Assembly (NCBI GenBank): GCA_002325615.1
Contig: DCSL01000041.1
Coordinates: 1 to 16,831 of the forward strand
Direction: 5' to 3'
DNA: 16,831 nucleotides
Origin: Amoebophilaceae bacterium UBA1467
Lineage (GTDB): Bacteria; Bacteroidota; Bacteroidia; Cytophagales; Amoebophilaceae
The translations under genes were made by a program, and so were the position numbers. A model generated the notes under the pieces. It was not told where the DNA came from, searched no databases, and saw nothing but the letters and a program-made list of their open reading frames with translations. Shown one piece after another: positions 8,128 to 14,218 of the stretch (position 1 is its first letter; the number at the start of each line of letters is the position of its first letter).

Positions 8128-9123
8128 CTAGAAGTCTGCTTCTAAGGTAAACTTTGCAGTGTCTTTATCGATCTCTTTCTTCATGACGCCAGCTTTCTGA
8201 TACTCCCCTACCCGTTTCTCAAAGAAGTTGGTTTTGCCTTGCAAGGAGATCATTTCCATAAAGTCAAACGGATTGACTGCATTGTACGCTTTAGGACAGT
8301 TGAGCTCTACCAGAAGCCTGTCGGCAACAAATTCAATGTACTGATTCATTAAATCCGCATTCATACCAATGAGTTTAACGGGGAGCGCATCGGTGACAAA
8401 TTCTTTCTCAATGGCTACAGCGTCGGTGATGATTTGAGTTACCCGTTCTACCGGTAGTTTGTTAACGAGGTGACTGTTGTAGAGCAAGCAGGCAAAGTCG
8501 CAGTGCAAACCTTCATCACGGGAGATGAGCTCGTTAGAAAAGCTGAGTCCAGGCATGAGCCCTCTCTTTTTCAGCCAAAAAATAGCACAGAAGCTTCCAG
8601 AGAAGAAGATCCCCTCTACGGCTGCAAAGGCAATGAGCCGTTCGGAAAAACTTGATTTTGCAATCCAGCGCAATGCCCAGTCGGCTTTTTTCTTCACACA
8701 ATCCAACGTCTCAATAGCATGGAAAAGTTTATCTTTCTCCTTTGTGTCTTTGACATAAGTGTCAATAAGCAGCGAATAAACCTCTGAGTGGATATTTTCT
8801 ATAGCAATTTGAAAGCCATAGAAGAATTTTGCTTCAGTGTATTGTACCTCTGAAACAAAGTTTTCTGCTATGTTTTCGTTAACAATTCCATCACTGGCAG
8901 CAAAAAAGGCAAGTACATGCGAAACGAAATGCCTTTCTCCATCATTCAGCTTCTCCCAGTCTTTCAAGTCTTGACTCAGATCAAGCTCCTCTGCTGTCCA
9001 AAAGCTAGCTTCTGCTTGTTTGTAAAACTCCCAGATATCACCATGCTCAATGGGAAACAATACAAATCTGTTTTTGTTTTCTCTCAGGAGCGGTTCTTCT
9101 GCAATTTTGGGGATATGCTGCAT
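8128..9123 (-). CDS. nrdB: Ribonucleoside-diphosphate reductase, beta (small) subunit, class Ia
   Basis: The small subunit holds the di-iron centre and the stable tyrosyl radical that starts ribonucleotide reduction. In the 331 residues the iron ligands are visible: Asp78, Glu109 and His112 (AIENIHSEVY), Glu170 (AFAAVEGIFF), and Glu204 and His207 (RDEGLHCDFA). The radical tyrosine is Tyr116, four residues after His112 as in E. coli R2. This makes it an ordinary class Ia enzyme and not a class Ic (Phe) variant. It is the first gene of the nrdB-nrdA operon, and the ATG at 9121-9123 gives a typical start. A promoter candidate lies about 145 nt upstream. Confidence 0.97.
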   Translation of the reverse strand: MQHIPKIAEEPLLRENKNRFVLFPIEHGDIWEFYKQAEASFWTAEELDLSQDLKDWEKLNDGERHFVSHVLAFFAASDGIVNENIAENFVSEVQYTEAKFFYGFQIAIENIHSEVYSLLIDTYVKDTKEKDKLFHAIETLDCVKKKADWALRWIAKSSFSERLIAFAAVEGIFFSGSFCAIFWLKKRGLMPGLSFSNELISRDEGLHCDFACLLYNSHLVNKLPVERVTQIITDAVAIEKEFVTDALPVKLIGMNADLMNQYIEFVADRLLVELNCPKAYNAVNPFDFMEMISLQGKTNFFEKRVGEYQKAGVMKKEIDKDTAKFTLEADF

Positions 9124-9265
9124 AATTTTTTAGGTTAGATCGGCTGAAATGAATACAATTTTACTTCTCAGGACTTGGGTGTGCGTGTCTACTACTGCCG
9201 CTCAGGGGCTATGTGCGTTTGCCTATCTAAGCTTTGGGAATTGGGGTGATAGTGGGCAGCGCATA

Positions 9266-9296
9266 CAAACCTAGCAAAGCCACGCAAAATGACCAA
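9266..9296 (-). promoter_or_regulatory. Promoter of nrdB-nrdA
   Basis: Read on the minus strand, TTG (9296-9294), a 20-nt spacer and TAGGTTTG (9273-9266) match the Bacteroidota consensus TTG, N19-21, TAnnTTTG in full. Transcription would start near 9258, giving a 5' leader of about 135 nt before nrdB. I see no clear NrdR box around it. Confidence 0.6.
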
Positions 9297-9568
9297 GGCA
9301 CCTTAAAAAGGTCAATAAAAATACAACATTAAGCTTCAGAATTATCACCTTGTTAAGGTCTTTGATAGAAAGATTCAATTTTATTGCTTGCCAAGAAAAG
9401 CCCTATGCTTGGGGATCAATAGTCGTCTCTTAACCGCTCCGCTGTGCCAGTCTTTCGCATCGCAGGCGAGGCCCCCCTTTTTGCTTTGTAGGAAAAAACA
9501 TCAGACACTGTTGAAAAATCCCTAAAATACTTGTCGCAAGCCTACTTCGTCTAAACTCGGCTCTTCGG

Positions 9569-9584
9569 GACTCCAACAGGAGTC
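9569..9584. repeat. Perfect 6-bp stem-loop GACTCC-AACA-GGAGTC
   Basis: GACTCC (9569-9574) pairs with GGAGTC (9579-9584) around AACA. It is the first of several hairpins in the gap upstream of rplU. No T-run follows on the plus strand, so it is not a standard terminator. Confidence 0.4.
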
Positions 9585-9716
9585 GGATTTCTTAATGCAA
9601 TGTTAAAAAGGCAGCAACTCTGTAGTGATGCAAAGGTAGTTGTGTCTTTTACAAAGATGCTGCCCTATCTTAACAAAGCTGAGGGTCTGTCTTGGGATAA
9701 AGAGCGTGAGCATGGC

Positions 9717-9824
9717 AAGCCGAAAGGCTTTTAAGTTTCCCTGTGTTTGAGGCCGCTGCAAGCGGGCGAGTTAGGAAAACGAGCGCCTAAGCGCATAGCC
9801 ATGGCACCTCCGTTTCCGAAGCGG
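9717..9824. other. Cluster of four short stem-loops, possible structured RNA
   Basis: Four hairpins occur in tandem: AAGCC-GAAA-GGCTT (9717-9730, followed by TT), CCGCT-GCA-AGCGG (9753-9765), GCGC-CTAA-GCGC (9783-9794) and CCGTTT-CCG-AAGCGG (9810-9824, one G-T pair). Each is small, and the density is what stands out. It may be a structured RNA, a mobile-element remnant or the end of an unrecognised transcript. I know of no named family that fits. Confidence 0.25.
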
Positions 9825-9921
9825 TGACTTTATTGGTTACTTTTTTGGGTTCAGACAAAAAACAATGATGCTTGAGCACAACCTTTCATAGGAATCTAAT
9901 GCAGCAGTAATTGTGGCGGAC

Positions 9922-9952
9922 TTGTTAGTCTAACTGAAAATTTTTAACTTGC
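9922..9952 (+). promoter_or_regulatory. Candidate promoter of rplU-rpmA(-rpsP)
   Basis: TTG at 9922-9924, a 20-nt spacer and TAACTTGC at 9945-9952 approach the Bacteroidota consensus, with mismatches at the end of the -7 box. Transcription would start near 9958, about 37 nt before rplU. Confidence 0.35.
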
Positions 9953-9994
9953 AGGCCCTATAGTGCTATTCAAATTCAAAGAGATTGTTAGCTT

Positions 9995-10306
9995 ATGTAT
10001 GCAATTGTAGAGATCGCTGGAAAGCAGTTTAAGGTTACCCAAGATCAACAACTATACACCCCACAACTCAATGTGGAGGCAGGCAGTGTTATTACCTTTG
10101 ATAAGGTTTTACTGATAGAAGATGGCGACAGCGTAGCCATAGGGGTTCCTACTGTTACTGGAGTCAAGGTGACAGGTAAGGTGCTAGACCATGTTCGGGG
10201 AGACAAAATTATTGTCTTCAAGAAAAAAAGAAGAAAAGGCTACAAGAAAACTCAAGGACATCGACAAGACTACACTAAAGTGCTCATCGAGAGCATTGTA
10301 AAGTAA
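9995..10306 (+). CDS. rplU: 50S ribosomal protein L21
   Basis: L21 binds 23S rRNA in the large subunit. The 103-residue product begins MYAIVEIAGKQFKV, the canonical start, and carries GDKIIVFKKKRRKGYKKTQGHRQ, which matches the family signature (KI.VFK.K.RK.Y....GHRQ.). Length is normal with no insertion. It is followed six nucleotides later by rpmA, the near-universal L21-L27 pairing. Confidence 0.97.
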   Translation: MYAIVEIAGKQFKVTQDQQLYTPQLNVEAGSVITFDKVLLIEDGDSVAIGVPTVTGVKVTGKVLDHVRGDKIIVFKKKRRKGYKKTQGHRQDYTKVLIESIVK

Positions 10307-10312
10307 ACCGTC

Positions 10313-10579
10313 ATGGCACACAAAAAAGGTGCAGGAAGTTCCCGCAACGGAAGAGAATCTGAAAGTAAACGGCTAGGGGTGAAGAAGTTTGGAGGCCAGA
10401 AAGTCCTTTCAGGAAATATTATTGTAAGACAGAGAGGCACTAAGCACCACCCAGCTAGCAATGTAGGGTTAGGAAAAGACCATACCTTGTATGCGTTGGC
10501 AAATGGCACCGTGGTTTTCAAGAAGGGCAGCCAAGGCCGATCTTTCGTGTCTGTTGTATCGGCTGAAGGCCTGTTATAG
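10313..10579 (+). CDS. rpmA: 50S ribosomal protein L27
   Basis: L27 reaches the peptidyl-transferase centre with its N-terminal tail. The 88-residue product starts MAHKKGAGSSRNGRESES and has no cleavable extension of the Firmicutes type. The conserved RQRGTKHHPASNVGLGKDHTL block is intact. It lies directly behind rplU and was probably transcribed with it. Confidence 0.97.
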   Translation: MAHKKGAGSSRNGRESESKRLGVKKFGGQKVLSGNIIVRQRGTKHHPASNVGLGKDHTLYALANGTVVFKKGSQGRSFVSVVSAEGLL

Positions 10580-10643
10580 TATATTCTTTTTTAAATAATA
10601 CATCCACCCATCGTAACGGACGAGTTCCGTCAAAAACGAAGAA

Positions 10644-11189
10644 ATGGCAGTAAAAATAAGACTTTCAAAAAGAGGACGAAAAAAATTGTCTCTTTACGAT
10701 ATTGTAGTGGCTGATGCACGTGCGCCCAGAGACGGCCGATTTATTGAAAAACTGGGCAACTATAATCCTAATACCCGCCCGGCCACCATCCTTCTTAAAG
10801 AAGAAAGCGCCCTACAGTGGCTCCGTAAAGGAGCACAACCTACCAATACTGTAAGAACCATCTTATCTTCTCACGGTGTTTTGCTCAAAAAGCACCTTCA
10901 ATTGGGTGTCGACAAAGGAGCTATTACCCAAGAAATAGCAGATCAAAAGTTGGAAGCTTGGCAACAAGAAAAGGAGCAGCGATTAGCAAAAAAAGATAAT
11001 CAAACTGCCGCAGAGTGTAAGGCAACAAGCCCGCCTAAGCCACAGCAAGTTATTTCAGTAACTCAACAAGAGACAGTACCTCCAGCTGAACAAGATCTTA
11101 AGACAACTACTCCAGTACCTGAAACAGTAGTACAGCCCGGTCCACAACAAGCTACTCCACCACCATTCCCTGAGGAAAATAGCAACTAG
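10644..11189 (+). CDS. rpsP: 30S ribosomal protein S16 with long C-terminal tail
   Basis: S16 is an assembly protein of the small ribosomal subunit. The first 80 or so residues (MAVKIRLSKRGRKKLSLYDIVV..., with RDGRFIEKLGNYNP) are canonical. The 181-residue product then continues into a charged helix and a tail of about 60 residues rich in Pro, Gln, Thr and Glu, ending near PPPFPEENSN. Extended S16 proteins are usual in Bacteroidota, but the low-complexity Pro/Gln/Thr composition here is specific to this sequence. rimM, trmD and rplS do not follow. A 64-nt spacer with an ACGGA/TCCGT stem (10616-10630) separates it from rpmA. Confidence 0.95.
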   Translation: MAVKIRLSKRGRKKLSLYDIVVADARAPRDGRFIEKLGNYNPNTRPATILLKEESALQWLRKGAQPTNTVRTILSSHGVLLKKHLQLGVDKGAITQEIADQKLEAWQQEKEQRLAKKDNQTAAECKATSPPKPQQVISVTQQETVPPAEQDLKTTTPVPETVVQPGPQQATPPPFPEENSN

Positions 11190-11196
11190 AAGACAC

Positions 11197-11208
11197 CTAG
11201 TCGACTAG
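11197..11208. repeat. Perfect 12-bp palindrome after rpsP
   Basis: CTAGTCGACTAG lies eight nucleotides after the rpsP stop. As RNA it would give only a 4-bp stem with a TCGA loop, so it is a poor terminator. A protein-binding palindrome or chance are both possible. Confidence 0.3.
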
Positions 11209-11284
11209 CTTATTACTTCCTTCTTGCTGAAATACATGCATGCTCCCTTGCTCTGCAGTGTAATCTGTAAAATACATTAAGGGG

Positions 11285-11630
11285 GGGGGTGGTGCGTTCC
11301 GCTTCTCCCATGGTCTGGTCCTACCATGCCCTTTCTTCTTGCGCCAGGTCTCCATGCGTTTTAGGAAATTTTTGGCATATTTTTCTGTTCCGTAGAAGCT
11401 TACTAGGCAAGGTAGCGGGTCTTGCGTCAGGAACACTATGCTTGTCTTTAACCTTGATCACTGCTTTAGCAAAGCCAGCTGTATAGTGTTCTTCTTGCTT
11501 AGCCAAATCAAGTCGATAACCGCTGGGCTACTTCTAGTCGCACGATGGGCACATGAGTGACCTCTACAACAGAAGAAATACCCGATAAGGCTATCTGAGG
11601 CCTTTGGAAAGGAAGTGACTGAGAATACCC
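11285..11630 (-). pseudogene. Possible decayed coding remnant, unknown family
   Basis: On the minus strand three consecutive frames read protein-like. Near 11630-11525 the frame gives SVVEVTHVPIVRLEVAQR. Near 11520-11440 it gives LDLAKQEEHYTAGFAKAV and continues to KVKDKH. Near 11440-11340 it gives VSFYGTEKYAKNFLKRMETW. No single frame is open throughout and I do not recognise the family. A run of nine G (plus strand 11281-11289) lies at the far end. The call rests on amino-acid texture only. The upstream end overlaps the presumed start of the HD pseudogene on the other strand, so one of the two readings there must be wrong. Confidence 0.25.
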
Positions 11631-12236
11631 AAGTAGAGATGACGATGCTGCAGCAAGCCCTTTAGCTGACCAAGGAGTGCCATTCAGGGGCCAAGAGAAA
11701 GTCAGGCGAGCCGTTTTACTTGCACCCTACTTCAGTAGTCCGTATTCTTCTGGCATATGCACAAGACCAAGATACCATCTTGGTGGCCCTGCTACATGAC
11801 ACCCTCGATGCTGTGCATTTTGCTCTGAACGAGATAGCCCTGAGTTTTAATCCAGTCGTGCAGCAGATCATGTACGGGGGGGGGGCACCGCGTGGATAGT
11901 CGCCTGGAGAGCATAGAAAGCTCCCATTGTCAAACTATGAAACTATGCTGAAACCACTGGAAGTCAAAGATGAGCACATACTGTATGTGAAGTTAGCCGA
12001 TAGAATGTACAACATGCGCACGATCACGGGGCATTCTTCCCTGGCTACGCAGCAAAGAGTAGCAGAAGAGACATTACAGTTCTTTGTCCCTGCTAGGCCT
12101 AGCGCCTGTAGCAGAGGAGCTGAAAGAACGGTCCTTTGACGTGCCCAATCGCAGGCAGCTATTGTTGTACTTAGAGAATACGTTGTGTAGATGGACAAGG
12201 GAAATTTCCTTCTTGGCTTTGAATACTAGGCTATAA
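11588..12236 (+). pseudogene. Broken RelA/SpoT-type HD-domain (ppGpp hydrolase-like) gene
   Basis: Three plus-strand frames together encode a RelA/SpoT-type HD domain. KSGEPFYLHPTSVVRILLAY is followed by the HD motif LLHDTLD (His and Asp codons at 11795-11800), then VKLADRMYNMRTITGHSSLA, and finally LGLAPVAEELKERSFDV. Lesions: an in-frame TAG at 11663-11665 where family members read through (LQQAL*LTKECHSG). A run of ten G (11876-11885) shifts the frame. A second shift near 11927-11932 restores it. A third shift with loss of a few codons lies near 12088-12095, between FFVP and LGLA. The final frame ends at TAA 12234-12236. The true start is unclear; ATG 11553 would need another frameshift. 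It is related to the fragment at 1-81. Confidence 0.85.
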
Positions 12237-12386
12237 AAATAGCCTGGTGAGCGCAGCAACAACGCTCTGGTATTTTGTGCGGACTACCACACGCCTAGCG
12301 CTCAAATCGGCAGAAGCAACAAGGATGCAGTTCTTTGGCTGTATTCAATGAAAAGTAAGAGCCCACATGCCCTTAAAAGTTGAGAG
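12237..12386. other. Gene-free stretch between HD pseudogene and tRNA
   Basis: I see no supported feature. One plus-strand frame (about 12223-12351) reads 42 residues with protein-like composition (LVSAATTLWYFVRTTTRLAL), but it has no recognisable start or family and may be part of the decayed region. Confidence 0.3.
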
Positions 12387-12461
12387 TCGGGATGGGGGGA
12401 TTCGAACCCCCGGCCTCTCGCACCCTAAGCGAGTGCGCTAACCGGACTGCGCTACATCCCG
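12387..12461 (-). tRNA. tRNA-Pro, anticodon AGG
   Basis: The minus strand folds into a full cloverleaf. The acceptor is CGGGATG paired with CATCCCG with discriminator A. The D-stem is GCGC/GCGC, the anticodon stem CTCGC/GCGAG with loop TTAGGGT, and the T-arm GGGGG-TTCGAAT-CCCCC. The loop gives anticodon AGG followed by G37. The C1-G72 pair, A73 and G35-G36-G37 are all proline identity features. The 3' CCA is not encoded. The 5-nt variable loop rules out leucine. An A at position 34 is unusual for bacterial proline tRNAs, which normally carry TGG, GGG or CGG. Confidence 0.92.
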
Positions 12462-12469
12462 AGCCAGAA

Positions 12470-12477
12470 CGAAGGTA
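12470..12477 (-). promoter_or_regulatory. Candidate -7 element for the tRNA gene
   Basis: TACCTTCG on the minus strand lies eight nucleotides before the tRNA 5' end and differs by one base from TAnnTTTG. No TTG is found at the expected -33 distance, so support is partial. Confidence 0.35.
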
Positions 12478-12524
12478 CAAAAATCCTGGAAGAGTGCTTG
12501 TTATGGTCTGCAGTTTACTATGAA

Positions 12525-12540
12525 AAATCTGAGCAGATTT
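12525..12540. promoter_or_regulatory. Inverted repeat abutting the -33 box of mgtE, operator candidate
   Basis: AAATCT (12525-12530), GAGC, AGATTT (12535-12540) is a perfect 6-bp inverted repeat. Its right arm supplies the first two bases of the TTG -33 element of the mgtE promoter. The position is suitable for a regulator that would block RNA polymerase. No regulator gene is nearby, and chance cannot be excluded. Confidence 0.35.
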
Positions 12541-12568
12541 GGCCTGCCATTCGAATTTCATAAATTTG
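12539..12568 (+). promoter_or_regulatory. Promoter of mgtE
   Basis: TTG at 12539-12541, exactly 19 nt of spacer, then TAAATTTG at 12561-12568. This is a full match to the Bacteroidota -33/-7 consensus. Transcription would start near 12575, leaving a leader of about 80 nt before the ATG at 12655. Confidence 0.65.
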
Positions 12569-12603
12569 TAGTCGAGTGATTTTTTTGCTGTACCCCAACA
12601 CCA

Positions 12604-12617
12604 TAGCGCCAGCGCTA
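12604..12617. repeat. TAGCGC-CA-GCGCTA palindrome in the mgtE leader
   Basis: A perfect 6-bp inverted repeat with a 2-nt centre lies in the presumed mgtE 5' leader. The centre is too short for a stable RNA hairpin without opening base pairs, so a DNA-binding dimer site would be the more natural reading, if it is functional at all. Confidence 0.25.
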
Positions 12618-12654
12618 CCAGTCCTAGTTGCCAACCTGTAAAAGAGTAGTAAGT

Positions 12655-14037
12655 ATGGCCAACACAGTAGAAACAACTAACCTAACGCAATGGACTCGAC
12701 TGCTGGAGCAGCAACAAGAAAAGCAGCTACTTGCGCTGCTGTGCGATGCCCCGATCATCGAAGTAGCAGAATTTTTGACCCAACAACCACCCCAAAAGCT
12801 GTTAGCGCTGTTCACCCACCTCCCTCAAGAACTGCAAGGGGCTATTTTTGCTGATTTTGCGGAAGAACAGCAACTCATCCTTTATCAGTTACTCAACAAA
12901 AAAGACTTCGCCCAGCTCTTTGGTCATATTCCATCGCACCAACGTGCTGACTTCTACCAGCAGCTCAGTGATAAAGAACAAGTCCAGTTGCTTCCATACC
13001 TCCCCAAGAAAGTCAGAGAAGATGTAATTACCCTCAGTGCTTATCCTCCTGAAACAGCAGGTGGCATTATGAGCACAGACTTTGCCACTGTCATAGAGGA
13101 TATGACTGTGAAGCAAGCCATCCAAAAGCTCAGGGAAGACTCTCCTTCTAAAAGAATGATCTACTACATCTATGTGGTAGACAAAAACATGCAAATGATT
13201 GGATTTGTTTCTTTGAAAGACCTGATCATGGCTATGCCTGACGACAAGGTGGCTAGTTTTTTACATGAAAATTTTGTTTATGCGAAAATCAACGACGACC
13301 GAGAATATGTGGCACAGCAGGTCGAGAAGTACGACTTAGTGGCTATACCTATTCTCAATGAAGAAAAGCAATTGGTGGGTATTGTTCGCTATGATGACGC
13401 CATGGACGTCATTCGGGCAGAAGAGACAGAGGACATGGAAAAGTTCATGGGGATTGTGTCTAATGAAGAAACCTCGGATTATTTGAAATCTTCTAGCTTT
13501 CAGCATTTTAAAAAACGAGTGTCCTGGATTTTAGGCCTCTTTATCGCTAGCATTTTGTCCGAAATAATCATCCATAAACATGAAGCATTGTTGGGTAAGT
13601 TGACTGTTTTGGCATTGTACCTGCCCATGATTGCAGGCGCAGGAGGCAATGCAGGTAGCCAAGCTGCCACCGTGGTGATCAGGGCTGTATCGCTTGGCCA
13701 AGTCACACTTCGTAATTGGCTGGGGGTTATCCTCAAGGAAGCAAAAGTGGCTTTTTTGTTGGCGTTTTGCTTATTCTTCTTGGCCTTTCTCAAAGTGATG
13801 ATCCTGTCTGGCAATGTTATCTTAGAAAACCACAGCACCTACAGACTGGCCTCTTCCATTGCACTATCACTCAGTCTACAGGTTATCACATCGACAGTCG
13901 TTGGGGCTGCCTTGCCGCTCATTGCCAAATACTTCAACGGAGACCCAGCTGTGGCTGCCAGTCCTGCCATCACCACCCTGGTAGATATTACGGGTATGGC
14001 TATCTATTTTTCTGTTGTAGTAGCAATGCTGTGCTAA
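12655..14037 (+). CDS. mgtE: Magnesium channel/transporter MgtE
   Basis: MgtE is an inner-membrane Mg2+ channel gated by cytoplasmic Mg2+. Starting at ATG 12655 (MANTVETTNLTQW) gives 460 residues. An in-frame TTG at 12628 would add nine residues without support. The order is an N-domain of helical repeats (about 1-125), a CBS-domain pair (about 130-255) and a C-terminal membrane domain from about residue 288. The family signature MIAGAGGNAGSQA lies at 325-337. The pore-lining aspartate is probably Asp444 in TTLVDITGM. All parts are present and the length is normal. It has its own promoter, and a symmetrical hairpin follows the gene. Confidence 0.96.
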   Translation: MANTVETTNLTQWTRLLEQQQEKQLLALLCDAPIIEVAEFLTQQPPQKLLALFTHLPQELQGAIFADFAEEQQLILYQLLNKKDFAQLFGHIPSHQRADFYQQLSDKEQVQLLPYLPKKVREDVITLSAYPPETAGGIMSTDFATVIEDMTVKQAIQKLREDSPSKRMIYYIYVVDKNMQMIGFVSLKDLIMAMPDDKVASFLHENFVYAKINDDREYVAQQVEKYDLVAIPILNEEKQLVGIVRYDDAMDVIRAEETEDMEKFMGIVSNEETSDYLKSSSFQHFKKRVSWILGLFIASILSEIIIHKHEALLGKLTVLALYLPMIAGAGGNAGSQAATVVIRAVSLGQVTLRNWLGVILKEAKVAFLLAFCLFFLAFLKVMILSGNVILENHSTYRLASSIALSLSLQVITSTVVGAALPLIAKYFNGDPAVAASPAITTLVDITGMAIYFSVVVAMLC

Positions 14038-14057
14038 TCATTAAGTACTCCTTAGAC

Positions 14058-14077
14058 AGAAAAGCACGGACTTTTCT
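14058..14077. terminator. Possible terminator hairpin after mgtE
   Basis: AGAAAAG (14058-14064) and CTTTTCT (14071-14077) form a 7-bp stem around CACGGA, 20 nt after the mgtE stop. The stem is AT-rich and no T-run follows, so it is a weak terminator candidate. Confidence 0.35.
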
Positions 14078-14218
14078 CCACACTGGGCAGAAGATGCGTG
14101 CATCCCTAGCACACAAATCTTCATATACACATGCATGGCCCTGCCAGCAATTGTACGCCCTTAGCAAGTAGTATGGTTGAGAGTGTGCCCAAGAAAGAAA
14201 TTTTATCAATACAGTAAC

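Larger units (their letters stand above)
9124..9994. other. 871-nt intergenic region between divergent nrdB and rplU
   Basis: No confident gene lies here. The nrdB promoter is at 9266-9296 (-) and an rplU promoter candidate at 9922-9952 (+). An IS-end-like CACTGTTGAAAAATCCC lies at 9506-9522. The middle (9560-9830) is rich in stem-loops. A 44-codon ORF at 9600-9734 (+; MLKRQQLCSDAKVV...) is basic and hydrophilic, but I do not recognise it. A TACCTTTG -7-like box lies on the minus strand at 9631-9638, without a properly spaced TTG. I see none of the signatures of RNase P RNA, tmRNA or SRP RNA. Confidence 0.5.

Noticed and set aside
9124..9994. RNase P RNA, tmRNA, SRP RNA or a riboswitch in the long gap
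   Set aside because: None of the conserved core sequences of these RNAs was seen on either strand.
12387..12461. Reading the tRNA as tRNA-Leu(TAG)
   Set aside because: That frame needs a broken anticodon stem, the variable loop is short, and the C1-G72 pair fits proline.
12373..12561. 62-codon minus-strand ORF ending GGSNPPIPTLNF
   Set aside because: It is the translated shadow of the tRNA-Pro gene.
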